Origin: Aminipila butyrica
Lineage (GTDB): Bacteria; Bacillota; Clostridia; Peptostreptococcales; Anaerovoracaceae
Direction of reading: 5' to 3'
Assembly (NCBI RefSeq): GCF_010669305.1
Contig: NZ_CP048649.1
Location: 3,270,850-3,334,849 of the forward strand
DNA length: 64,000 nt
The position numbers were made by a program, and so were the translations under genes. This document shows, piece after piece, positions 49,076 through 57,621 of this stretch. The notes under the pieces were generated by a model that saw nothing but the letters and a program-made list of their open reading frames with translations, did no database searches and had not been told where the DNA came from. Position 1 is the stretch's first letter, and every line of letters starts with the position of its first letter.

Positions 49076-49903
49076 ATGAAGGAGCCGATTTTACAAATTC
49101 AGGATTTACATTATTGTTACGGAAACGGGAAGACGGCTTTAAACGGCATCAGCCTGGATATCTATCCAGGTGAAAAAATTGCCGTGGTAGGTTCCAACGG
49201 AGCTGGAAAGTCTACTTTTTTCCTCAACACCAACGGAGTTCTTACACCAGACGATGGTCAGATTTTTTACCGTGGACTGCCCATTACAAAGAAAAATTTA
49301 AAGGAACTGCGGAAAAACATTGGCATTGTCTTTCAGGACGCGGACAACCAAATCATCGCTTCTACGGTCCTGGCCGAAGTAGCTTTTGGGCCGATGAACC
49401 TCAAGCTAAGCAGGGAAGAGGTCTTGGAACGGGTGGAAGAAGCCTTGGCTTATATGAATATTCTTGAATTTAAAGAACGGCCGCCCCATTACCTGAGTGG
49501 CGGCGAAAAAAAACGCGTCAGCATTGCCGACATCATCGCTATGAGATCGGAAATTATCATCTTTGATGAACCTACGGCAGGGCTGGATCCCCTTAACGCA
49601 GCAATGCTGGAGGAGGTATTGGAAAAGCTTTCCTCCGAGGGAAAGACCATGTTAATCTCCACCCACGACGTAGACTTTGTCTACCGCTGGGCTGAGCGCA
49701 TGATCGTTTTCAACCAAGGGCAAATCATCGCCGATGGATCACCCCTGAAAATTTTTCAGGACATGGCCATCCTGGAGCAAGCCAATTTAAAACAGCCTAT
49801 GCTGTTAAAGATTTACGACTTGCTGGTGGAACAGTCTCTGGTAGGCGACGAGCAGCGCTACCCTGCCACGTTTCAGGAATTGCAGAAAGTCATTCAAAGA
49901 TAA
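49076..49903 (+). CDS. cbiO: Cobalt ECF transporter ATPase CbiO
   Basis: A 275-residue ATP-binding subunit. Walker A VVGSNGAGKSTFFLNTNG, the Q-loop region VFQDADNQIIASTVLAEVAF, signature HYLSGGEKKRVSIADII and Walker B EIIIFDEPTAGLDPLN are clear; DADNQ is typical of ECF-type ATPases. It powers uptake with CbiQ and the CbiMN module, 10 bases after cbiQ. Confidence 0.95.
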   Translation: MKEPILQIQDLHYCYGNGKTALNGISLDIYPGEKIAVVGSNGAGKSTFFLNTNGVLTPDDGQIFYRGLPITKKNLKELRKNIGIVFQDADNQIIASTVLAEVAFGPMNLKLSREEVLERVEEALAYMNILEFKERPPHYLSGGEKKRVSIADIIAMRSEIIIFDEPTAGLDPLNAAMLEEVLEKLSSEGKTMLISTHDVDFVYRWAERMIVFNQGQIIADGSPLKIFQDMAILEQANLKQPMLLKIYDLLVEQSLVGDEQRYPATFQELQKVIQR

Positions 49904-49922
49904 AAGAGAAAAGGAGAGACCT

Positions 49923-50687
49923 ATGAAAAAAATGACTATGAAAGAAAAGAAACTAATTTTAGGCACTGCTGTTGCTGCTTTATTTCTCGGCATAGCACCG
50001 TCAGCCAGCGCCATGCACATTATGGAGGGCTATCTGCCTCCTACCTTTTGCATCGTATGGGGTGTAATCTGCCTGCCGTTTTTAGTGGCAGGTTTCCTAT
50101 CCATCAAACGGACCTTAGCAGACAACCGCAGAAATATTACCATGATTGCCATGGCAGCGGCTTTCGTGTTCGTGCTGTCTTCCTTGAAGATTCCGTCAGT
50201 GACAGGCAGCTGCTCTCACATGACAGGTACTGGACTAGGTGCCATCTTGCTCGGACCTAGCGCAGTCAGCATCCTGGGCATTATCGTATTGATATTCCAG
50301 GCCATTTTGTTAGCTCATGGTGGTCTGACCACTCTGGGAGCCAACACCTTCTCCATGGCCATTGCCGGTCCTTTCGTTTCCTTCGGTATCTATGCCCTGT
50401 GCAAGAAGCTAAAGGTAAACAAGAGCGTGGGCATCTTTTTGGCAGCCTCCATCGGCGACCTGTTTACCTACTGTGTAACCAGTTTCCAGCTGACCATGGC
50501 GTACCCGTCTCCAACCGGCGGATATATGGCTTCCCTCTTAAAGTTCCTGGCGGTTTTCGCCCCTACTCAGGTTCCTCTAGCCATCATTGAGGGTATCCTG
50601 ACGGTGGTTATCGTCATGGGTCTTGAGACTTACGCTAAACCAGAATTAAACGCTTTAAAGTTTGCAGTTGGAGGTGACACAAAATAA
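49923..50687 (+). CDS. cbiM: Cobalt transporter S component CbiM
   Basis: A 254-residue substrate-specific membrane protein. A cleavable signal ends at ASA, exposing MHIMEGYLPP, whose new N-terminal Met-His supplies cobalt ligands; this sequence is diagnostic of CbiM/NikM. Further marks are KIPSVTGSCSHMTGTGLG and GGLTTLGANTFSMAIAGPF. Cobalt rather than nickel is favoured by the B12 riboswitch and the CbiN partner. Confidence 0.95.
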   Translation: MKKMTMKEKKLILGTAVAALFLGIAPSASAMHIMEGYLPPTFCIVWGVICLPFLVAGFLSIKRTLADNRRNITMIAMAAAFVFVLSSLKIPSVTGSCSHMTGTGLGAILLGPSAVSILGIIVLIFQAILLAHGGLTTLGANTFSMAIAGPFVSFGIYALCKKLKVNKSVGIFLAASIGDLFTYCVTSFQLTMAYPSPTGGYMASLLKFLAVFAPTQVPLAIIEGILTVVIVMGLETYAKPELNALKFAVGGDTK

Positions 50688-51010
50688 TGAAGACGAGATC
50701 AAAGGTTATCATTTTACTAATAATTGTTTTTCTAATCGCTATTGTTCCCCTATTCGCCTTAAAAGGTGCTGAATTTGGTGGTTCTGACGATGCCGGTGGA
50801 GAGGCGATCTCTACGATTATGGGTGAAGAATATACCCCATGGTTTACACCGGTATTAGAGACCGCTATCGGGGGTGAAATCCCAGGAGAAGTGGAAAGTT
50901 TGGTATTCTGCCTTCAGACGGGTATCGGCGTAGGCGTCATCGCCTTTGTCATGGGCCGACTGGTAGAACGCTCCAAGCAGGAGAAAAAGAACGGCAAAAA
51001 TACCCATTAA
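50687..51010 (+). CDS. cbiN: Cobalt transporter auxiliary protein CbiN
   Basis: A 107-residue protein with two membrane helices and an extracytoplasmic loop (FGGSDDAGGEAISTIMGEEY, then PWFTPV) typical of CbiN, which activates CbiM. Its ATG overlaps the cbiM stop by one base. It ends the riboswitch-controlled operon. Confidence 0.93.
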   Translation: MKTRSKVIILLIIVFLIAIVPLFALKGAEFGGSDDAGGEAISTIMGEEYTPWFTPVLETAIGGEIPGEVESLVFCLQTGIGVGVIAFVMGRLVERSKQEKKNGKNTH

Positions 51011-51046
51011 GTACATTCACGCGAGAATCACATTTACGCATACAAA

Positions 51047-51084
51047 AGAAGAAGACCATGGCTCTTTCAGGGCCATGGTCTTCT
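51047..51084. terminator. Bidirectional terminator between cbiN and pyk
   Basis: A 14-bp stem (AAGAAGACCATGGC-type arm and complement), loop TCTTTCAGG, with A/T tracts on both sides, separates convergent genes. Confidence 0.85.
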
Positions 51085-51095
51085 TTTATTTTCAA

Positions 51096-52523
51096 TCAGT
51101 GATACACTCCAGCAATCTGAACCTTTAAGATATTAGTCGTGCCAGATATGCCGATTGGTACTCCCGCAGTCAGCACCACGATTTCACCGTTTTCTACATA
51201 ACCGGCTTTACTGGCGGCAGCTACTGCTGAGTTGAAGAGATCCCGGGTGTTTTGGTATTCGGGAATGATTAAGGGCTGCACACCCCACGCCAGGTTCAGC
51301 TGTCGCCATACGCAGGCGTTGCTGGTGCAGCCGATGATGGGACTGCCTGGCCGGTAGCGGGAAATCATGTGGGCTGTCCGTCCAGAAGCGGTCACTGTGA
51401 TAATGGCTGCTGCATTTAAATCCATGGAAGTAGTACAAGTCGCATGAGAAATAGCCGTAGTCACATCGGGCTTATCAAATTCTCGGATTTGAGCAAATCG
51501 GCTCTTGTAGTTAATATCTTCTTCTGCCCGTTCGGCAATCCGCACCATGGTCTGCAAGGCCTCTACCGGATAGGCCCCTGCTGCCGTCTCCCCCGAAAGC
51601 ATGATGGCACTGGTTCCGTCATAGATTGCGTTGGCTACATCAGTGGCTTCCGCTCTCGTAGGCCTTGGATTCTTCATCATCGAATCCAGCATCTGCGTAG
51701 CAGTAATAACAATCTTTCCTTCTGCGATGCACTTTTTAATAATAAGCTTTTGCAGTACCGGGACATCCTCCAATGGAATCTCTACGCCCATGTCTCCTCT
51801 GGCCACCATGATTCCGTCAGCAATTTCAATAATCTTATCAACGTTATCTACGCCTTGCATATTTTCAATCTTAGCAATAATCTTAATAGTATCGCACTGC
51901 TGCTGGCTCAAAATATCTTTGATAGCTTGGACATCTTCGGCTGTGCGAACAAAAGATGCCGCTATAAAGTCTACATCCTGTTCCACACCGAAAAGAATAT
52001 CCTCATAATCTCGCTGGCTGATAAACGGCATGGATAAATTGGAATTGGGCACATTGACCCCTTTATTATTGGATACCGCTCCGCCGTTTTCTACTTCACA
52101 GAGAATATCCGTTTCTCCTACCTCTAAGACCTTCAGTTCAATAAGCCCATCGTCGATAAGAATTATCATGCCCTGGTGGACATCCTTTGGCAAGTCAGCA
52201 TAAGTAATGCTGGCTATATGCTGGTCGCCCATCATCTGCCGGGTGGTCAAGGTGAACTGCTGTCCCCTTTCTAGGAATATTTTGTCGTTTTCAAACTGAC
52301 GAACCCGAATCTCCGGTCCCTTTGTATCTAATATGGTGGCAACAGGCAGTCCCAGCTCATCCCGCATCTGGCGGATTCTCTGCAACGTCTTCCCATGCTG
52401 CTGGTGATCTCCGTGAGAGAAATTTAATCTTGCCGCATTCATTCCCTCTACCATAAGCTTTCTCAAGGTTTCATCATCTGTGGTCGAAGGGCCCAAGGTA
52501 CAAATTATCTTTGTTTTTCTCAT
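51096..52523 (-). CDS. pyk: Pyruvate kinase
   Basis: Makes pyruvate and ATP from phosphoenolpyruvate and ADP in glycolysis. The 475-residue protein is the short form without the extra C-terminal PEP-utiliser domain found in Bacillus. Motifs: TKIICTLGPSTTD, AARLNFSHGDH, IDDGLIELKVLEVG, IIAKIENMQGVDN (catalytic lysine) and MVARGDMGVEIP, and TATQMLDSM. AAAGGTG before the ATG supports the start used. It follows the patatin gene on the same strand with 71 bases between. Confidence 0.96.
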   Translation of the reverse strand: MRKTKIICTLGPSTTDDETLRKLMVEGMNAARLNFSHGDHQQHGKTLQRIRQMRDELGLPVATILDTKGPEIRVRQFENDKIFLERGQQFTLTTRQMMGDQHIASITYADLPKDVHQGMIILIDDGLIELKVLEVGETDILCEVENGGAVSNNKGVNVPNSNLSMPFISQRDYEDILFGVEQDVDFIAASFVRTAEDVQAIKDILSQQQCDTIKIIAKIENMQGVDNVDKIIEIADGIMVARGDMGVEIPLEDVPVLQKLIIKKCIAEGKIVITATQMLDSMMKNPRPTRAEATDVANAIYDGTSAIMLSGETAAGAYPVEALQTMVRIAERAEEDINYKSRFAQIREFDKPDVTTAISHATCTTSMDLNAAAIITVTASGRTAHMISRYRPGSPIIGCTSNACVWRQLNLAWGVQPLIIPEYQNTRDLFNSAVAAASKAGYVENGEIVVLTAGVPIGISGTTNILKVQIAGVYH

Positions 52524-52594
52524 TGCTATCACCTTTCCTTTTCCTCATAAGCGCCATAGGCTCATACTTTTCATATTGTCTGTATACACGTAGT

Positions 52595-53566
52595 TTACCA
52601 CAGTATTCCATTCCTTACTACATACCTTTTGGCTAAAATTTCTTCCTCCAGCAAAGTCCCCGGTCCATCGGTCAAAAAACGCTTTACCTTGGATTTAACA
52701 TCTTCCTTCCATTGCCTGCTAGTTTCTTGGTTCACCGCCTCCAGCAATTTCTGGTCCAGCACTTCCTTACTATAGACAATAGCAGGATCCAATTCAAAGG
52801 CGGCCGCCGCTGCATCGGCCTCCTCCAGCCTCTCTCCGGCAAATTGACCTCGGAGAAACGTATATTTCTTCCCCGAAAAAGCACCAAAAGCTTTCATGGT
52901 ATCCAAATAACCCAGCCGTAAAATCCGTTTGACATTTTCCGGCTCAAAGGCCCAAAACTTACCTAAGTTCCATGCGGAGGCAATGATTGTCAGTCGGGGC
53001 GAATCCTTCCAGGTCGCTTTTCTCAACAGGCCGATGGCTTCCAGATCTACCGCTATTACATGCTCGGCGCCCTTTTCTAAAGCCATTTCCACCGGCAAAT
53101 TATCAAAGTACGCCCCATCAATAAACTTCTTATTATCAATCTCGTAGGGTTGTATAATGGGGAAGCAAGCCGCGCTGGCTAAAATATAGTCCAGCAGCTC
53201 TCCTTCCGGCATGTCCGCCAAAAACGTGCAATGCTCCTTAAAAGAGGGAAATTCTACAGTCACCAGGCCGTATTCCACCGGCCCCCTGCGTATAACATCT
53301 TCTTTTATATACCGCTCTAAGATTTGGCGCAGCTCCTCCCGCTCTGTCAACTCTGTTATCGTACTCTCTTTAATTTCGCTCCAGCTGCTCTTGGCTGCTT
53401 CAAAATCGTTTTGTGCTACCAAAGCGCCGTTCACCGCACCGATAGACGTCCCCGTCACAATATGGATATCCACTCCCAATTCATTCAGTGCCTGCCACAC
53501 ACCGATTTCGTAGGCTCCCTTGGCGCCTCCGCCACCCAAGACCAGTGCTGTCTTCCCTGTCCCCAT
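52595..53566 (-). CDS. Patatin-like phospholipase family protein (RssA-like)
   Basis: A 323-residue soluble acyl hydrolase. The oxyanion-hole GGGGAKGAYEIGV, the nucleophile motif GTSIGAVNGAL and the catalytic aspartate in FIDGAYFDNLP form the patatin Ser-Asp dyad. The C-terminal 100 residues have no recognised domain. The substrate, probably a lipid ester, is unknown. It is divergent from the SOS-like radical SAM gene and may share an operon with pyk. Confidence 0.9.
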   Translation of the reverse strand: MGTGKTALVLGGGGAKGAYEIGVWQALNELGVDIHIVTGTSIGAVNGALVAQNDFEAAKSSWSEIKESTITELTEREELRQILERYIKEDVIRRGPVEYGLVTVEFPSFKEHCTFLADMPEGELLDYILASAACFPIIQPYEIDNKKFIDGAYFDNLPVEMALEKGAEHVIAVDLEAIGLLRKATWKDSPRLTIIASAWNLGKFWAFEPENVKRILRLGYLDTMKAFGAFSGKKYTFLRGQFAGERLEEADAAAAAFELDPAIVYSKEVLDQKLLEAVNQETSRQWKEDVKSKVKRFLTDGPGTLLEEEILAKRYVVRNGILW

Positions 53567-53648
53567 TCCTGTATCCTCCTGTAAAAGCCTGCGAGCCGGT
53601 CTTGCCGTCTGCCGACATTAGGTTGTGCAAATTTCCAAAATATATGTT

Positions 53649-53677
53649 TTGAACATTCGTTCTTTTTATGTTATAAT
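53649..53677 (+). promoter_or_regulatory. Promoter overlapped by a LexA-like (SOS) box
   Basis: TTGAAC (53649-53654), 17 bases, TATAAT (53672-53677). GAACATTCGTTC (53651-53662) fits the Firmicute LexA/DinR core GAAC-N4-GTTC and overlaps the -35, the position for repression. It stands about 150 bases before the radical SAM gene. Confidence 0.65.
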
Positions 53678-53828
53678 GAACTCTATAAATGATTAACATA
53701 AACGCAAGATACCATCTTGTAAAGATAGCATAACCGGAATGACCGACCAAGGCAATATTTTTAAGAAATATTTTATGTCAGCAGGCTTGCCCCGCGGCCC
53801 ATTCATTCAAATTCGGAGGAAACAACCT

Positions 53829-55343
53829 ATGGACAGCTCCCTGATGAACAAGCTAAAAATTTTAGCCGACAGTGCCAAATACGATGTCTCCTGCTCCAGC
53901 AGCGGGGTAGAGCGGAAAAATTCTGGCCGCCGGGGAAGTGCGTCCAATGCAGGCATCTGTCATTCCTGGTCTGCTGACGGCCGCTGCATCTCTTTACTGA
54001 AGGTGCTGTTTACCAACAAGTGTGCTTACGATTGTCAGTACTGTACCAACCGCCGCAGCGTAGATGTACAGCGAGCTAGTTTTGAGCCTGCTGAGCTGGC
54101 TGAGCTGACGATGGAATTCTATCGGCGGAACTACATCGAGGGTCTGTTTCTCAGCTCGGCTGTGGAAGTCTCCCCCGACTACACCGCCGAGCGAATCCTT
54201 CAATGTCTGTCCATGCTGCGATACGACTACGGTTTTGCCGGCTATATTCACGCCAAGATTATTCCCGGCGTATCCCAGGAGTTGACTCACGCCATCGGAC
54301 TAGTAGCAGATCGGCTCAGTGTCAACATTGAGCTGCCTACCGAAGCCAGCCTCCAGCGGCTGGCTCCTCAGAAAAAGGCCAAAGCGATTTTTACCCCCAT
54401 GACGCAGATCACCAATACCTTGATTCAGCAGCGTTCCCTTAAAGGCCCCGGTACGATGTTCAAAGGGGAAAACCTCAACGACTCCCTGCACTATCTCCAT
54501 CCAGAAGGAAAAACCCTGGTTCCTACAGCCGGAGCACAGGTTCACTTGGGGGAAGGCAGCCTGTACCAGATGAGTAATGGCGGTGAGCATGCTCTAATAC
54601 GGGAGCCTCGCTATAAATACAAGGAAAAGTTTTGCCCTGCTGGTCAGACTACCCAGATGATCATTGGGGCAGGCACGGAAACGGACCGGCAGATTGTTAA
54701 GACCTCTGAAAGCTTGTACCGTTCCTTCAAGATGAAACGAGTATATTTTAGTGCCTACATTCCCATCAGCGATTCCCCCTTGCTTCCCTCCGTATTCACC
54801 GCCCCGCCGCTGACACGAGAGCATCGGCTCTATCAGGCAGACTGGCTTCTGCGGTTCTATGGCTTTACTGCTGAAGAGATGTTCACCGAATCAGAACCCA
54901 ACCTGGATTTGGAGTTAGATCCTAAGATTACCTGGGCCCTGCGCAACATCCAGCTCTTCCCCATTGAGGTCAACAAGGCCTCCATGGAAGAGCTTCTGCG
55001 TATACCTGGATTGGGAACCGTATCCGCCCTGCGCATTCTTCGCCAGCGAAAAGTCTCTGCGGTCAAGTACGATGACCTCAAAAAAATGGGCGTAGTCCTC
55101 AAGCGAGCTCGATTTTTCCTGACTTGCTCCGGCAAATATTACGGAGAAAAAGAGCTATCTCCGGAGTATGTAAGGAGTAAGGTCCTGGAATCAGACCGCA
55201 TAAAGAGCCAACTGCTGCCCCCAAAGGAGGACTCCCAGCTGTCCATGTTCACCCCCGGCAGCTTTCGACTGGAAGCTCCGGATTCTCTTCATCCCAATAC
55301 CCCACAAAGGAGGCTGAAAACAGATGGTGGATTACTTATATGA
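53829..55343 (+). CDS. Putative DNA modification/repair radical SAM protein
   Basis: A 504-residue radical SAM enzyme of the family annotated as linked to a uracil-DNA-glycosylase-like partner. The SAM-binding cluster motif is TNKCAYDCQYC, followed by the glycine/proline region IEGLFLSSAVEVSPDY. The N-terminus SSGVERKNSGRRGSA is diagnostic. The C-terminus carries a helix-hairpin-helix-like IPGLGTVSALRILRQRKVS (about residue 400), a DNA-binding type of element. The GGAGG-supported ATG was chosen over an upstream one. It overlaps the next gene by 20 bases, and the promoter has a LexA-like box. Confidence 0.9.
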   Translation: MDSSLMNKLKILADSAKYDVSCSSSGVERKNSGRRGSASNAGICHSWSADGRCISLLKVLFTNKCAYDCQYCTNRRSVDVQRASFEPAELAELTMEFYRRNYIEGLFLSSAVEVSPDYTAERILQCLSMLRYDYGFAGYIHAKIIPGVSQELTHAIGLVADRLSVNIELPTEASLQRLAPQKKAKAIFTPMTQITNTLIQQRSLKGPGTMFKGENLNDSLHYLHPEGKTLVPTAGAQVHLGEGSLYQMSNGGEHALIREPRYKYKEKFCPAGQTTQMIIGAGTETDRQIVKTSESLYRSFKMKRVYFSAYIPISDSPLLPSVFTAPPLTREHRLYQADWLLRFYGFTAEEMFTESEPNLDLELDPKITWALRNIQLFPIEVNKASMEELLRIPGLGTVSALRILRQRKVSAVKYDDLKKMGVVLKRARFFLTCSGKYYGEKELSPEYVRSKVLESDRIKSQLLPPKEDSQLSMFTPGSFRLEAPDSLHPNTPQRRLKTDGGLLI

Positions 55344-56055
55344 CGGCAGCTTTGAAGGATTTCTAACCTGCATATACTGGCACTACTACGGTGAAAAGGC
55401 CTCCGGCATCTATCCAGCTGCTCAATATCAGCCTAGCCTATTCTACGGCTTTACAGAGGTTCAAACAGAGGCAGAAAAAGCTACCCGGGTCTATGAGGCC
55501 ATTGAAAAAAAGATTTCCGCTTACGACCTCCAGCGCATTTATCGGGTTTTTCTCTCCTCTGTAGAAAATCGGGAGCTGCTGCTCTTAAACTATATTCGCT
55601 TAGGCTTTAAGGAAGGCTCCAAAACCAGCCTTCTTCACGGCAATCCTTACGTCTTTCCCGTGGCGCAAGCGGAAAAGAAAATAGGCGCCGAAGTCCACCG
55701 ACTTTATGGACTGCTGCGCTTCTCTGTGCTGGAAGGAGATATCCTCTATGCAGTTGTAGAACCGGATCATGACATCTTGGAGTTTATGGCAGAACACTTT
55801 TCTGACCGCTATAAACACGATCCGTTTATCCTACATGATAAACGCCGGGGTAAAGCTCTGGTGGCCCAAGGTGGCGAGTGGTATATCACAGCCTTTACCG
55901 AGGCCAATTTACCCCAATTTTCCGCTCAGGAGCAGGAATACCGAGCCCTATGGAAAAAATACTTTCAGACCATTGCCATCCAGGAGCGAACCAATCCCAC
56001 CTGCCAGAAAAACTTTATGCCGGTGCGTTATTGGAAGCACCTAACAGAAATATAA
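55324..56055 (+). CDS. DUF4130 partner protein (probable DNA metabolism protein)
   Basis: A 243-residue protein found next to the radical SAM gene in many Firmicutes; the family is described as uracil-DNA-glycosylase-like. It starts MVDYLYDGSFEGFLTCIYW, contains VENRELLLLNYIRLGFK, and ends in HDKRRGKALVAQGGEWYIT and the conserved RYWKHLTEI. The reaction is unproved. Coupled translation and the SOS-like box support a joint role with the radical SAM enzyme in repairing a DNA lesion. Confidence 0.88.
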   Translation: MVDYLYDGSFEGFLTCIYWHYYGEKASGIYPAAQYQPSLFYGFTEVQTEAEKATRVYEAIEKKISAYDLQRIYRVFLSSVENRELLLLNYIRLGFKEGSKTSLLHGNPYVFPVAQAEKKIGAEVHRLYGLLRFSVLEGDILYAVVEPDHDILEFMAEHFSDRYKHDPFILHDKRRGKALVAQGGEWYITAFTEANLPQFSAQEQEYRALWKKYFQTIAIQERTNPTCQKNFMPVRYWKHLTEI

Positions 56056-56057
56056 AA

Positions 56058-56099
56058 AGGCTTCCCATATGATTTATATCGGAAGCCTTCGTTTTATTT
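56058..56099. terminator. Bidirectional terminator
   Basis: AAGGCTTCC and GGAAGCCTT form a 9-bp stem with a 14-base loop and T-tracts on both strands, ending the DUF4130 gene and the convergent decarboxylase. Confidence 0.85.
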
Positions 56100-56123
56100 T
56101 TTAGAGGGTTTTTATAGGCAAAG

Positions 56124-57407
56124 CTACACTAATTCACGCTCAATTAGATCTTGATATGACTGTCTTTTCACAATTAATCTCGCTTTCCCTTCTTTGGTCA
56201 GGACTACTGCAGGAAGCCTATTTTTGTTATAGTTTGAAGACATGGAAAAACAATATGCACCAGTGTTGAACACTGTCAATATATCGCCTCTTTCCACATT
56301 TGGTACGCATAGATTTTTAATTAATATATCTCCGGATTCACAGCATTTACCGCAGATAGTCACGTTTTTATGTCTTTCCAAATTCATTTTATTAGCAATG
56401 GCACCCTCATAGACTGCATCGTATAGGGCTGGCCGGATATTATCCGTCATTCCTCCATCTACAGAAACGTAGGTGCGGACATCCGGTATCTCTTTGATAT
56501 TTCCAATGGTGTAAAGTGTAATTCCACTTTCTCCGATAAAACTTCTTCCTGGTTCGATGACCACAGATGGTCTTTTTAAATCTCTGCTGTCGAAAAATTC
56601 ATAGATCAGCTTCATGACTGGTTCTAAAAAATAAGAATAAGGTTTTGGAGAATCTCCTTCGGTATAGCGGATGCCGAAGCCTCCTCCCACATTTAGCTCT
56701 TGTATTGTATAATTGTACCGTTTCCTTACTTCTTCTATTAAATCCAGTGTTTTAATGGTAGCATTTATATAGGGTTGATTGTCAAAAATCTGAGAACCTA
56801 AGTGAAAATGAAAGCCTAGAAACTCGATATATTCTGATTCTATCGCTGCTTGTATTAGCGGATAAAAAATAGAATCATTTAGTGGTACGCCAAATTTAGA
56901 ATCCTTTTGACCAGTAGATATATGTGCATGTGTATCAATCTTTATCTCTGGTGTAATTCGGAATAAAATCCGGGCTTTTTTTTGCTTTTCTCTTGCAATC
57001 CGCTGGATTACCTGATAATCTGCGGGATTATCAACAATAATTCTTCCAACTTGATAATCGATTGCCATGCTGATCTCTTCTTCTGATTTATTATTTCCGT
57101 TAAATTCAATTTTTTCTGATGGAAATCCAGCAGATATACAAGTATATAGCTCCCCTCCAGATACCACATCAATACAAAATCCTTCTCTTTCTAAAATCTT
57201 ACAAAGTGCAGTGGTTAAAAATGCTTTTGCAGCATAGGCCACGCGGGTATTTTCATATTGGCTTAGAAAATCTTTCTTTAATTCCTGACATTTATCTACG
57301 ATGGCTGTTTCTGACATCACAAAAAGTGGTGTGCCATATTCTTTTGCCAGCTCTATCGTATCACAACCGTCGAAATATAAATTTGAGTTATGCGTTTCCA
57401 GTATCAT
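56124..57407 (-). CDS. lysA: Diaminopimelate decarboxylase-type PLP enzyme
   Basis: A 427-residue fold-type III decarboxylase. The PLP lysine is in VAYAAKAFLTT, followed by IDVVSGGELYTCISAGFP, the histidine block LGFHFHLGSQ, GGGFGI, VIEPGRSFIGESGITLY and the ligand cysteine in CGKCCESGDIL; the final NTGAYCFSMSSNYN is normal. Family members decarboxylate meso-diaminopimelate to lysine, or other D-configured centres. It is the only gene in this AT-rich section that is clearly intact. A -24/-12 promoter precedes it, so it is probably induced by the neighbouring sigma-54 regulator; a catabolic role is an inference. Confidence 0.88.
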   Translation of the reverse strand: MILETHNSNLYFDGCDTIELAKEYGTPLFVMSETAIVDKCQELKKDFLSQYENTRVAYAAKAFLTTALCKILEREGFCIDVVSGGELYTCISAGFPSEKIEFNGNNKSEEEISMAIDYQVGRIIVDNPADYQVIQRIAREKQKKARILFRITPEIKIDTHAHISTGQKDSKFGVPLNDSIFYPLIQAAIESEYIEFLGFHFHLGSQIFDNQPYINATIKTLDLIEEVRKRYNYTIQELNVGGGFGIRYTEGDSPKPYSYFLEPVMKLIYEFFDSRDLKRPSVVIEPGRSFIGESGITLYTIGNIKEIPDVRTYVSVDGGMTDNIRPALYDAVYEGAIANKMNLERHKNVTICGKCCESGDILIKNLCVPNVERGDILTVFNTGAYCFSMSSNYNKNRLPAVVLTKEGKARLIVKRQSYQDLIERELV

Positions 57408-57446
57408 AGTAATTTCCTTTCTTCTTGCGTAATAATACTATATTAA

Positions 57447-57462
57447 AGCAATTTACATGCCA
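57447..57462 (-). promoter_or_regulatory. Sigma-54 (-24/-12) promoter of the decarboxylase gene
   Basis: Minus strand TGGCATGTAAATTGCT: GG and GC with the strict spacing of the consensus TGGCACG-N4-TTGC[AT], one mismatch. It is about 40 bases upstream of the start codon. Confidence 0.75.
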
Positions 57463-57621
57463 ACTATATCTTTCTTGTTAGAGAATGAGCAGACTACTTT
57501 TATAATTTTAGAACAATATTATATTTACTTTGCTATTATGGCCTTTGTTTGATAAAATTTATATAAATTCTAAAAAATTTTAAACAACAGTTATTACTTC
57601 GTATCAATTGGTTAGATAATT

